NCBI GenBank assembly: GCA_965221295.1
Contig: OZ244879.1
Location: 2,790,001-2,854,000 of the forward strand
Length of the DNA: 64,000 nucleotides
Direction: 5' to 3'
DNA from: Bin87 sp965221295
GTDB taxonomy: Bacteria > Chloroflexota > Dehalococcoidia > Lucifugimonadales > UBA3495
The translations under genes and the position numbers were made by a program. The notes beneath the pieces are model-generated. The model was not told the origin of the DNA. It ran no database searches and saw nothing but the letters and a program-made list of their open reading frames with translations. Positions 8,667-16,364 of the stretch are shown here, piece after piece (the stretch's first letter is position 1; every line of letters starts with the position of its first letter).

Positions 8667-8677
8667 GATCACCAGTA

Positions 8678-8686
8678 GTTATAGCA
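8678..8686 (-). promoter_or_regulatory. Extended -10 promoter of minCDE
   Basis: On the minus strand the sequence reads TGCTATAAC. No -35 box is evident. The predicted +1 (about 8671) is only about five bases from the minC ATG at 8666, and no Shine-Dalgarno sequence is present, so the mRNA is probably nearly leaderless. Confidence 0.55.
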
Positions 8687-8732
8687 ACATCCTGGACCCT
8701 GGCGCCCCAACGAGCGTTTGCGTTTTTGGTGG

Positions 8733-8771
8733 AAAACAAAAAATACCGGGGCCAACTAAGTTGGCCCCGGT
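8733..8771 (-). terminator. Intrinsic terminator after the thiolase gene
   Basis: A perfect 12-bp stem (ACCGGGGCCAAC with GTTGGCCCCGGT, 3-base loop) is followed on the minus strand by ATTTTTTGTTTT. It is a textbook rho-independent terminator that separates the thiolase gene from the min operon. Confidence 0.88.
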
Positions 8772-8813
8772 CGGCGCTCTGGCGCCTAGATTGCCGACGG
8801 CAACGAACCCGCC

Positions 8814-9986
8814 CTAGTCGGGGCGACCGAACACCGCCACCGAGCAGGTGAACGAGCCGGGCCGTCCCCCCAGGTTGTGGGTGAGGCCAAGGTCCGCTTT
8901 CTGCAGTTGCCGGCCACCGGCCTTGCCCTGCATTTGCTTGTACACCTCATAGATCATGCGGATTCCGCTGGCCCCAATGGGATGCCCAAAGCACTTGAGT
9001 CCGCCGTCGGTGTTTACTGGCAGGTCGCCTTCCAGCGAGAACGAGCCGTCGGCCACGTCTGAGCTGGCCCGGCCGCGGGGGCTGAAGCCCAGGTCTTCCA
9101 TGATGATCAACTCGGTGATGGTGAAGCAATCGTGAACCATCGCCATGTCGATTTCCGCCCTGGGGTCTGTGATGCCCGCTTCCTCGTATGCGGCCTGGCT
9201 GGCGCGAACGGTTTCTGGGAAGTGGGTGAAGTCCCAGTCATTGCGCAGTACGCCGAAAGCGCCCACCGCCAGACCCAAGCCCTTGACCAGGATGTAGTCG
9301 TCCCGCAGGGTACGGGCGATTTCAGGAGTGGTTATGATGGCGGCGGCGGCTCCGTCGCTGACTCCACAGCAATCGTACAACCCCAACGGCCAGGCGATCA
9401 TGGGCGCGTTGATGATCTGCTCCTCGCCGACCTCTCGCTGAAAGTGGGCTTTGGAGTTCAGGGCGCCGTTGTGATGATTTTTCGACGCGATCTGCGCCAG
9501 CGTCCGTTTGCCGTCGTCATAGTCAATGTCGTAGTGGTGGAAATAGCGGGTGGCCGCCATGGCGAACTGCGACGGCGGCGGTGTTGGCGGCTCCACGTCG
9601 GCGCCGGGGCCGGCGGCGATGGCGAGGCCGGAGAATCCGCTGTCCTTGAGCTTTTCCACTCCCATGGCCAGCACGATGTCATACACTCCGGCGGCCACAG
9701 CATAACAGGCGTTGCGGAAGGCGTCGGTGGCGGTGGCGCAAGCGTTCTCCACCCTGGTGATGGGTATGTAGTCCAGCTTCAACGCCTCGGCCAACGGCTG
9801 GCCGGTGCGGAAGCTGCTCACCGTGCCCAGCCATGCCGCCTGAATGTCGTTGGCGTCCAGGCCGGCGTCCTCGTAGGCTTCGTAAGCCGCCTCCACCATT
9901 AGGTCAGCCGCGGATGCGTCCCATCGTTCACCAAATTTGGTGCAGCCCATGCCGACCACGGCCACGCGATCTCTGATTCCGCTCAT
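8814..9986 (-). CDS. Thiolase-family protein (SCP-x type acetyl-CoA acetyltransferase)
   Basis: A 390-residue thiolase-fold enzyme of the sterol-carrier-protein X subfamily. It probably cleaves or condenses acyl-CoAs in lipid or steroid degradation. The nucleophilic cysteine lies in ENACATATDAF (about residue 84). The second set of catalytic motifs is MVHDCFTITE and CFGHPIGASG near the C-terminus. The start is ATG with AGAGGG upstream. The gene directly upstream encodes a thiolase-fold protein fused to a DUF35 zinc-ribbon/OB domain; such pairs commonly form heteromeric complexes, for example in steroid side-chain degradation. The substrate is not determinable here. Confidence 0.85.
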   Translation of the reverse strand: MSGIRDRVAVVGMGCTKFGERWDASAADLMVEAAYEAYEDAGLDANDIQAAWLGTVSSFRTGQPLAEALKLDYIPITRVENACATATDAFRNACYAVAAGVYDIVLAMGVEKLKDSGFSGLAIAAGPGADVEPPTPPPSQFAMAATRYFHHYDIDYDDGKRTLAQIASKNHHNGALNSKAHFQREVGEEQIINAPMIAWPLGLYDCCGVSDGAAAAIITTPEIARTLRDDYILVKGLGLAVGAFGVLRNDWDFTHFPETVRASQAAYEEAGITDPRAEIDMAMVHDCFTITELIIMEDLGFSPRGRASSDVADGSFSLEGDLPVNTDGGLKCFGHPIGASGIRMIYEVYKQMQGKAGGRQLQKADLGLTHNLGGRPGSFTCSVAVFGRPD

Positions 9987-10123
9987 TTCAAATCCCTCTG
10001 CATTGTTGGTTGGTGGACCGTTTTGTTGCAGTTGATCCCCAACGGGTCGTTCGGGCGCGGTTGCCTTGCGTCATTGGGCTGTCGGAGTCGGCAGCTCGGC
10101 CGCAGCCCGGAGCGTCACTGTGA

Positions 10124-11557
10124 TCAGGCAAGGACCCCGGCAGGCGCCGGCGTTCGCCTCGGTATGGCTTTCCAGTAGTAATTGTGAATCCCGTTGACTA
10201 CGCGCAGCTTGCGAAAGCTCATCTCCACGGGCATCCCCACCCGTATTTCGTCGAGTTCCCGGTCGGTCATCATGCACAGCAGCCGTCCACCACCCTCGAA
10301 GTCGACCACGGCGACCACGAGAGGGGTATCAACCGCGCCGGCGATGTAGTCCATAGAGTAGGTGAAGAGTTCACCGGGCTGATCGCTGAGGCGGATCGGC
10401 TCCCCGGCGTCTACGCTGCGGCATTCGACGCACACCCGTTGGGCCGGATACTGCACGTAGCCGCAGGATTGGCAGCGGGCGCCATGCAGCCGCACGTTCT
10501 TGTCGCCCTCACGCCACAGCGCCGACACTGATGGCGAAGCGGCCGCCGGCCGACGGGAGGCGTCGTCCAGGGTCCACACCTCGCGCCAACGGGCGTATGT
10601 TTCATAGTTGTCCAGAGTTTGCTTGGCTGCCACCCATGCTGATAGTCCCATCGCGGGCCGCCGAGCGGTGGATATTTCAGGCGTAGTGCGAAACCCCAGC
10701 GCGTCGCTGCCGTCGCCGTAGGACATGGCCAGCAACAGTTCCCCAGGGTCGGCCGACTCGAGGGCGCCCACCAGCAGCATGGGAACGAAGGCCGCTCCGG
10801 TGTTGCCCACGGCCCCGAACAGTTCGGACTGCGTTTGACTCTCGGAGAACCCCAACTGGCGGGCCAACCGCGCGTGGCGCCGAGCATCCGGGGCGTACAG
10901 GGCCACGTGGTCAACGTCGGACGGTACGATGCCGGCGCGTTGGAAAAATCCCTGGGCGGCCTGAGGCATGATCCGCTCTATGCCTTCTTCCGTGGCGAAG
11001 CGATCCTCCCACGTGCGCACGAAAGGATCTCCGGGCGAACGCCAAGCATCCAGCATATTGTCCGTGATGGAATGACTGCCGGCCGATTCGGCGATCACGC
11101 CCTGGTCGGCGATCACAAAGGCGGCGGCCCCGTCTCCCGATGACCGCTCGGTTTCCCCTCGGGGCGATCCCTGCCTGCTGTCGGCGACTACCACCAAAAC
11201 TTCGCGGGCGCTTCCAGCCACCACCGCGTCCAGCGCCGATTTTATGGCGTTGGTCCCGGCCCGCAGGACATTGGTTACGTCGGTGGCGAATATATCCTGC
11301 CGCAGGTCCAGGGCGGCGGCGGCAATCGCGGCGCACTGCTTCTCGGCGTAGGGGGCCGTGGTGCTCGCGAAGATTATCCCGTCGATGTCGTTTCGGTTCC
11401 GTCCGCTGAGACAATCGATGCCGGCGGCAACCGCCATCGTAACGCTGTCCTCGTCGAAGTTGGCAACCGCCCGTTCCACTCGAGAGTTCCAGCCGGCGGT
11501 ATCGGCGCCCAGCCGATAGCGAGGCACATATGCTCCGTAGGCAGCGATTCCGACCAA
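10124..11557 (-). CDS. HMG-CoA synthase-like protein fused to a DUF35 zinc-ribbon/OB domain
   Basis: A two-part protein of 477 residues. Residues about 1-330 have the thiolase-like fold of HMG-CoA synthase/KAS III (AAYGAYVPRYRL start, SSGDGAAAFVI, ALYAPDARRHARLA, FGAVGNTGAAFVPMLL). Residues about 345-477 are a rubredoxin-like zinc ribbon (CQSCGYVQYPAQRVCVEC) and an OB fold (LFTYSMDY...PLVVAVVDFEGGGRLL). The catalytic cysteine expected before RAGT is replaced: the segment reads DVTNVLRAGTNAI (Leu98). It may be a non-catalytic partner for the adjacent thiolase. The start TTG at 11557 is preferred because GGGAG lies 8 bases upstream and the protein then begins MVGIAAYGAYVP. Confidence 0.8.
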   Translation of the reverse strand: MVGIAAYGAYVPRYRLGADTAGWNSRVERAVANFDEDSVTMAVAAGIDCLSGRNRNDIDGIIFASTTAPYAEKQCAAIAAAALDLRQDIFATDVTNVLRAGTNAIKSALDAVVAGSAREVLVVVADSRQGSPRGETERSSGDGAAAFVIADQGVIAESAGSHSITDNMLDAWRSPGDPFVRTWEDRFATEEGIERIMPQAAQGFFQRAGIVPSDVDHVALYAPDARRHARLARQLGFSESQTQSELFGAVGNTGAAFVPMLLVGALESADPGELLLAMSYGDGSDALGFRTTPEISTARRPAMGLSAWVAAKQTLDNYETYARWREVWTLDDASRRPAAASPSVSALWREGDKNVRLHGARCQSCGYVQYPAQRVCVECRSVDAGEPIRLSDQPGELFTYSMDYIAGAVDTPLVVAVVDFEGGGRLLCMMTDRELDEIRVGMPVEMSFRKLRVVNGIHNYYWKAIPRRTPAPAGVLA

Positions 11558-11593
11558 AGCGCTTGCTCCCAACCCCAACGCGGAATGCGCAAG

Positions 11594-11623
11594 ATGCTAA
11601 CAGCGTTGCCGAAAACGTGTCAA
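11594..11623 (-). promoter_or_regulatory. Sigma-70 promoter for the thiolase-fold/DUF35 and thiolase pair
   Basis: On the minus strand a consensus TTGACA (11618-11623) and TAGCAT (11594-11599) have an 18-base spacer. The predicted +1 near 11587 leaves a leader of about 30 bases with GGGAG before the TTG start. Confidence 0.65.
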
Positions 11624-11796
11624 CGCGGGCCATGACCAAGCGCGTACTCGGTTTGTCATGGGAGTCTCGCGCCAGGATCCACGGCGGTGGGTGGCGAGAT
11701 ATTGGCCAACTTCGCGATTTACGCCGGAAACCAACCCGTCAACGCCCACCGCGTCGCCTGTGAAAGCGTTCAGAGGGCTGGTCTGCATACCCTGCA

Positions 11797-11805
11797 TGGT
11801 ATAAT
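11797..11805 (+). promoter_or_regulatory. Extended -10 promoter giving a leaderless protease mRNA
   Basis: TGGTATAAT ends at 11805 and the ATG of the next gene starts at 11813, seven bases on. The predicted +1 is therefore at the start codon, and there is no Shine-Dalgarno sequence, so the message should be leaderless. Confidence 0.62.
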
Positions 11806-11812
11806 CGCATTG

Positions 11813-13015
11813 ATGACTGAGCCTGTGAAACTTGGACGGCTGACGGTCGTCCTCTGCGCCTTGATCGTCTCGGTGGTTCTGGTCGGATGCTCCGGGATCT
11901 CCTTCGGCTCCGCAGAACCGATCCCAGCCGGCCCGAGCCTTCCACCCAACTTGGCGAAATTGGGAGAGGCGTATGACATCCTGCTTGAAGAGCATGTGGA
12001 CCATGAGGAGTTGGACCCGAACCGGCTAACCGACGGAGCCATCCGCGGCCTCCTGGTAGCTCTGGAAGACCCCCACGCTTCCTACCTGTCGGCGGAACAG
12101 CACACGCAGGAGCAGGAAAGCTACCAGGGTTACTTCGACGGGATCGGCGCGCGGGTTACGATAACCGACGCCGGCTTGACGGTGATCGCTCCCATACCCG
12201 GCGCCCCAGCCGAGGCCGCGGGCATCCGAGCGGGCGACGTCGTACTGGCCGTGGACGGCGATCCAATCGACCACCTAACCCTGATCGAAGCGGTTAATCT
12301 GATCCGTGGCCCTCGCGGCACGGAAGTGACGCTTTTGGTCAGACACGTCGACAGCCTTCAAAACGAATCCATCACCGTGACCAGAGGCCGCATACCCATC
12401 GAAAGCTCCACGTTCGCCATGCTGGATGATGGTATTGGACACCTGTGGGTTTACAGTTTTTCGAATACTACCGAAGGGGAAATCCTCACGGCGCTTGAGG
12501 AATTCCGCGAAGCCCAGGGACGTGGCCTTGTGCTGGACCTGCGCAACAATCCGGGCGGCCTGCTGGCCTCGGTTGTCGATGTGGCAGATCTGTTTTTGGA
12601 TGGAGGTCTGATACTCTACGAAGTGGACGCGCAGGGCAATCGCACCGACCACAATACTGGACGCGGCGGCGCGGCGAATTCCATCGCCATGGTCGTTCTG
12701 GTCAACCGGTTCTCCGCCAGCGCCAGCGAGATCCTCGCCGGAGCCATCAAGGCCAACGAACGCGCTCCGGTGATTGGCGAAACTACATTCGGCAAGGGCA
12801 GCGTAAACATCACCCGTGAACTCAGCGACGGCTCTGCGATTTACTTCACCATCCGCCGTTGGCATTTGCCCGACGGGACCCAGATCGAAGGGCAAGGCGT
12901 AACGCCCAACGTCCAGATTGAATTGGAACCGCAACCTTTGCCCATCCCCCAGGAAAACGACCTAGCGCTGCTCAAAGCCATCGAAACGCTGGAACAGCAG
13001 CTGGAAGCCAGGTGA
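11813..13015 (+). CDS. S41 C-terminal processing peptidase, lipoprotein (CtpA-like)
   Basis: A 400-residue tail-specific serine protease on the outer face of the membrane. It has a lipoprotein signal (TVVLCALIVSVVLVGC, lipobox LVGC, Cys26), a PDZ domain (ARVTITDAGLTVIAPIPGAPAEAAGIRAGDVVLAVDG), then the S41 core with RNNPGGLL, the nucleophile in FSASASEILAGA and the general-base lysine in FGKGSVN. Family members trim exported or misfolded proteins. The ATG at 11813 is chosen because it begins the signal peptide and sits seven bases after a strong -10; an open frame extends upstream but lacks such signals. smpB follows after 4 bases, so the two are cotranscribed. Confidence 0.9.
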   Translation: MTEPVKLGRLTVVLCALIVSVVLVGCSGISFGSAEPIPAGPSLPPNLAKLGEAYDILLEEHVDHEELDPNRLTDGAIRGLLVALEDPHASYLSAEQHTQEQESYQGYFDGIGARVTITDAGLTVIAPIPGAPAEAAGIRAGDVVLAVDGDPIDHLTLIEAVNLIRGPRGTEVTLLVRHVDSLQNESITVTRGRIPIESSTFAMLDDGIGHLWVYSFSNTTEGEILTALEEFREAQGRGLVLDLRNNPGGLLASVVDVADLFLDGGLILYEVDAQGNRTDHNTGRGGAANSIAMVVLVNRFSASASEILAGAIKANERAPVIGETTFGKGSVNITRELSDGSAIYFTIRRWHLPDGTQIEGQGVTPNVQIELEPQPLPIPQENDLALLKAIETLEQQLEAR

Positions 13016-13019
13016 CGCC

Positions 13020-13526
13020 ATGGCCAGGAAAAACCGCAACAGCGCAAAGAAGACCGCCGCCAACTCCGGCGGCAACAACCGGCAGATCGCCGTCAACCGC
13101 AAGGCCCTGCATGACTATGAAATCCTGGACAAGGTGGAGGCCGGCCTCGTCCTTACCGGAACCGAGATCAAGTCGATTAGATCCGGGAAGGTTGACCTCC
13201 GAGACGCCTACGCTCGGGTTCAGGATGGCGAACTGTGGCTACACGGCGCCCACATCGCGCCTTACGACTCAGGCAGTTACATGAACCACGAACCCCGGCG
13301 GCCTCGCAAACTTCTGGTCCATCGGGACGAAGTTGAAGATTTGGCTGCCCAAACTGCGGAAAAAGGTTTGACCCTGGCCGCATTGCGCATCTACCTGAAA
13401 CATCATCGCGCCAAGGTGGAACTGGGCGTCGCGCGCGGCAAACGCCAGTACGACAAGCGCCGGGCCATCATGGATCGAGAACGCGAACGGGCCGCCCGCC
13501 AAGCCGTGAAGGAATGGCGAGACTGA
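13020..13526 (+). CDS. smpB: SsrA-binding protein SmpB
   Basis: SmpB delivers tmRNA to stalled ribosomes for trans-translation. The 168-residue protein has the family blocks VNRKALHDYEILDKVEAGLVLTG-like, EIKSIRSGKVDLRDAYARV, LHGAHIAPY and the basic C-terminal tail KRQYDKRRAIMDRERER that inserts into the mRNA channel. The N-terminal 20 residues are a basic low-complexity extension. It starts 4 bases after the protease stop. The ssrA tmRNA gene is not evident in the 180 bases downstream. Confidence 0.94.
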   Translation: MARKNRNSAKKTAANSGGNNRQIAVNRKALHDYEILDKVEAGLVLTGTEIKSIRSGKVDLRDAYARVQDGELWLHGAHIAPYDSGSYMNHEPRRPRKLLVHRDEVEDLAAQTAEKGLTLAALRIYLKHHRAKVELGVARGKRQYDKRRAIMDRERERAARQAVKEWRD

Positions 13527-13545
13527 ATCGACCCAGCGCCACGCT

Positions 13546-13627
13546 TGGCGCCGTTGCGGCCCCTCTGGCGCCGTAAACGGCATCCCCAGAATACGTGGCG
13601 CCGGAACGATGCGGCCGGTTGGCGCCG
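13546..13627. repeat. Four copies of TGGCGCCG between smpB and the carbonic anhydrase gene
   Basis: The octamer TGGCGCCG, with its GGCGCC palindrome, occurs at 13546, 13566, 13596 and 13620, spaced 20, 30 and 24 bases, just before a TATAAT box. They might be operator sites, or simply a favoured word in a GC-rich genome. Confidence 0.4.
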
Positions 13628-13638
13628 CCGCGATACGC

Positions 13639-13644
13639 TATAAT
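13639..13644 (+). promoter_or_regulatory. -10 box of the carbonic anhydrase gene
   Basis: A perfect TATAAT, but with no convincing -35 box. The leader would be about 57 bases and includes GAGGTGA (13694-13700), which fixes the TTG start at 13708. Confidence 0.45.
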
Positions 13645-13707
13645 TCCCGCCGCCAGCCGCGCCCCGGCGTTCTCGCTGGAGGCGCAACATGTTGAGGTGA
13701 ACCCGCT

Positions 13708-14211
13708 TTGATACGCAGTCTTCGAGGCATCGAACCCAAGATCGCTCCCACCGCCTGGGTCAGCGAGGCCGCCTACGTGGTGGGAAACGTTGTGATTGGG
13801 GAGTACAGCAGCATCTGGCCGGGCGTTACCATCCGCGGAGACGGCGACGTGATCACCATTGGCAACCACGTCAACATCCAAGAGGGTTCGGTGGTGCACG
13901 GCGACGGTTTGGTTATCGAAGACTACGTTTCCATCGGCCACTGCGTGGTGGTTCATGGCGACCGCATTGGCAGCGGTAGCCTCCTGGGCAACAACTGCAC
14001 CTTCCTCACCGAATCCACCATCGGGCGAGAGTGTCTGATCGCGTCCAATTCGGTCGTGCTGTCAAACGTCGACGTACCCGATCGCAGTTTTGTGGCGGGA
14101 GTGCCCGGCGCGGTCAAACGAGAGGTGAACGACGCGCAGATTCAGCAGATGCGCAAGACCGCTGAGCATCTGGTCGAAAGGGCCGAATGGTTCAAGGAAA
14201 GCGGTCTCTGA
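13708..14211 (+). CDS. Gamma-class carbonic anhydrase family protein
   Basis: A 167-residue left-handed beta-helix protein of the hexapeptide-repeat family, resembling YrdA/CaiE and the archaeal Cam enzyme. The repeats run from about residue 10 to 130 (AYVVGNVVIGEYSSIWPGVTI-like rungs). The zinc ligands of gamma carbonic anhydrases are plausibly the histidines in GSVVHGD and in SIGHCVVVHGD. Many members have no proven carbonic anhydrase activity. The start is TTG at 13708, chosen by GAGGTGA seven bases before it. A GC hairpin follows at 14235. Confidence 0.83.
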   Translation: MIRSLRGIEPKIAPTAWVSEAAYVVGNVVIGEYSSIWPGVTIRGDGDVITIGNHVNIQEGSVVHGDGLVIEDYVSIGHCVVVHGDRIGSGSLLGNNCTFLTESTIGRECLIASNSVVLSNVDVPDRSFVAGVPGAVKREVNDAQIQQMRKTAEHLVERAEWFKESGL

Positions 14212-14234
14212 ACCGTATCGCGTCCCGGAACGAA

Positions 14235-14263
14235 ACGGGGGCATGTTCCCAGCGCGCCCCCGT
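14235..14263. terminator. Hairpin between convergent genes
   Basis: An 8-bp stem (ACGGGGGC with GCCCCCGT) encloses a 13-base loop. It lies between the carbonic anhydrase gene and the convergent LLM oxidoreductase; there is only a poor T-run (CTCTT). Confidence 0.5.
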
Positions 14264-14286
14264 CTCTTGGTTCGTCGGCTGACGCG

Positions 14287-15228
14287 CTACCCCAATCGCT
14301 CCGCCACCGGGAGCACGTGCTCGGCCAAATGCTCCATGACCTCGATGCAGGGGCCGATGCCATCCACGCGAAAATCGAAGGTCAACTGGTCGATTCCCAA
14401 TTCGTTGCAGTAGTGCACGTCGTCGACGACGGCCTGGGTGGTGTTGATCAGCGCTCCGCCGGAACGCACGCCAACGCCTTCCTCGGCGCCGCCCAAGTCG
14501 GTAAAGTGCAGGCTGCGCTTCAGGGAGATGGTTATGTCGGCAGGGTCCCGTCCGGCCTTTTCGGTTTGCTCACGCAGGTAGGGCAGATTCTGGGCCACGA
14601 AGTCGGGCGTCTGCCGCGTGGTATGCCAGCAATCTCCGTATCTGGCGGTGCGGCGCAAGGCGCGGCGGGTGTGGCCGCCCACCCAGATCGGGATGCGCGG
14701 CCGCTGCACCGGTTTCGGTTCAAAGTAAACGCCGTCGATCTGGAAATACCTGCCCTGGAAATCTGGGACTTCCTTCGTCCACAGCTCGTTGAAAATCGCC
14801 AAGTATTCGTCGGTCATCGGGCCGCGTTCGGCGTAAGGCGCCCCAAGGATGTCGAACTCCTTTTCCAGCCATCCAACGCCAACCCCGCAGATCATCCGCC
14901 CGCCCGACAGCACGTCCAGCGACGCGAACATCTTGGCCTGCACCACTGGGTTGCGGTACGGCAGTATCAAAACCGTGCTGCCCAAACGGATCTCGCTGGT
15001 GCAGGCTGCCATGAACCCTAGCATGGTCATAGTCTCCAGGAAGGGCTCATCGGAAGGTCGTTGGAATGCACCCGTAGGCGTGTACGGGTACTGGTTGGTT
15101 CCGTCCACCGGCAGGACGATGTGATCGCCCGCCATCACCGACTCGAACCCCAAGCGCTCCGCGCGCTGGCAAAACTCCCGGATGCCTTCCGCATCGGGTA
15201 GGCGTGGGATGCTGACACCTATTTTCAT
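14287..15228 (-). CDS. LLM-class flavin/F420-dependent oxidoreductase
   Basis: A 313-residue TIM-barrel enzyme of the bacterial luciferase-like (LLM) superfamily. Conserved segments are MKIGVSIPRL, a GFESVMAGDHIVLP strand-turn, IRLGSTVLILPYRNPVVQAKMFASLD-like with RNP, the loop GGRMICGVGVGW, and IPIWVGGHTRRALRRTARYGDCW. These match the F420-type 'TIGR03619' branch, so reduced F420 or FMN is the likely cofactor. The substrate is unknown. The ATG is supported by an extended -10 promoter about 80 bases upstream. It appears to be a single-gene unit. Confidence 0.85.
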   Translation of the reverse strand: MKIGVSIPRLPDAEGIREFCQRAERLGFESVMAGDHIVLPVDGTNQYPYTPTGAFQRPSDEPFLETMTMLGFMAACTSEIRLGSTVLILPYRNPVVQAKMFASLDVLSGGRMICGVGVGWLEKEFDILGAPYAERGPMTDEYLAIFNELWTKEVPDFQGRYFQIDGVYFEPKPVQRPRIPIWVGGHTRRALRRTARYGDCWHTTRQTPDFVAQNLPYLREQTEKAGRDPADITISLKRSLHFTDLGGAEEGVGVRSGGALINTTQAVVDDVHYCNELGIDQLTFDFRVDGIGPCIEVMEHLAEHVLPVAERLG

Positions 15229-15309
15229 CGGGGATTCTCCTGATTCCGAGCGCGGTTATTCCGGCTTCGTTGCCGCTGGCTTATCCTAGCGTTGCCCAGC
15301 GGATGCGGC

Positions 15310-15318
15310 ATTATAGCA
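15310..15318 (-). promoter_or_regulatory. Extended -10 promoter of the LLM oxidoreductase
   Basis: On the minus strand TGCTATAAT is a perfect extended -10 with no recognisable -35. The predicted +1 near 15303 gives a 75-base leader. Confidence 0.55.
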
Positions 15319-15489
15319 TCCGCCTGGCGGTGAACCTCCATGCCCAACCTGCCAGGGTCAGCCTTCCAGGATCGGCGCTCGGCGCCGCCGATGGCGCGAC
15401 GCAAACCCAGCTCAGCGGCTACACAGAGACAACCGACGGACCGGCCCTCGGCGATCCCAAACGGATAATCCGGTAGCATTGAGTCATGG

Positions 15490-16221
15490 CTAACGCGGAA
15501 CCTCGGCGCCGACGTTCCGGCGCCAGTGGACAATGCCCCCGCACTTGGCGCAAGCCCGGCTATTCACCATGCGTCGTTGCAGAGCTTGCCTGAACCACTG
15601 TTGACCACAGCCACACTCGCCCACCCACTTGGGCGTGGAATGCTGCACCCGATGGCAACGCTCCCCTACGCATCCAATTTCGCGCGCTTTCGACTTCCAG
15701 ACCGCATCGTGATTGTGCCGCGGCCCCACGATCGCGTGGGCGATCTCGTGCAAGATCGTGTCTTCGATTTCGGCGCGTGTCGCCGCCATGCAGTAACTGA
15801 CGGACAGGTTGATGCGCCGCTGATCGTAGCGGCACACTCCAGCCCGGGTGGGCGCCAGGTCGAACCCGAAGGTCCAGCCGTCCGACAGGGAGCCGTTGGC
15901 GGCGGCGCGTTTCATCAAGGACAGCGCCATGGCTTCCACTTCACGGAGGTCGCACTCGACTGCGGGCCGGCTGAGCGCCTCGACGATGGCGGCATAGGGC
16001 ACCGACCACTCGTTGCCGTCCTCTCCCGCCACGTCAGCGTGGCGGACGCGCATACCGGTGACCTTCCCTTGAAGCAGCGTTCCGCCGGTTCCGCGAAACC
16101 GGACCACGCTGCCAACGGGCGTTGCCGCGCCGGGGAAGTCGGCGGTTATCTGATCGCTCCGTCTCGGCATGGCGTCATAGAATCCGTTGGGCAATATCGC
16201 CGGCTCAGCCCAGGTTGTCAA
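15490..16221 (-). CDS. SprT-like zinc metalloprotease-domain protein
   Basis: A 243-residue protein. The central SprT-like domain has DTILHEIAHAIVGPRHNHD, that is HExxH with a third downstream His, the zinc site of the Spartan/SprT family. A C-terminal zinc ribbon (CGCGQQW ... CAKCGGIVHW) follows, which in this family often contacts DNA. The N-terminal 80 residues contain a small beta-rich stretch (VVRFRGTGGTLLQGKVTGMRV) not typical of SprT. A role in DNA-protein crosslink handling is possible but inferred. The start is uncertain: TTG at 16221 or ATG at 16170; neither has a clear ribosome binding site. Confidence 0.75.
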   Translation of the reverse strand: MTTWAEPAILPNGFYDAMPRRSDQITADFPGAATPVGSVVRFRGTGGTLLQGKVTGMRVRHADVAGEDGNEWSVPYAAIVEALSRPAVECDLREVEAMALSLMKRAAANGSLSDGWTFGFDLAPTRAGVCRYDQRRINLSVSYCMAATRAEIEDTILHEIAHAIVGPRHNHDAVWKSKAREIGCVGERCHRVQHSTPKWVGECGCGQQWFRQALQRRMVNSRACAKCGGIVHWRRNVGAEVPR

Positions 16222-16364
16222 GCCAGCGCACTCATCCAGTACAAGATGGAGAGTCGTTCCAGTCGGTCATCGCCAACAACCCACCCGTCGATCATCGCCA
16301 GCGTCGCTCTCACCCGTCATTGCGAGCGAACCCTCCACCTGTCATTGCCAGCGACGTTCCCACC
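16222..16364. other. Spacer with degenerate repeat fragments
   Basis: No gene is seen. Two short fragments resembling the left end of the downstream repeat unit occur near 16314 (GTCATTGCGAGCGA) and 16340 (TGTCATTGCCAGCGA), so the array has decayed or partial copies on this side. Confidence 0.55.

Noticed and set aside
13527..13707. tmRNA gene near smpB
   Set aside because: No tRNA-like ends or tag-coding segment could be recognised.
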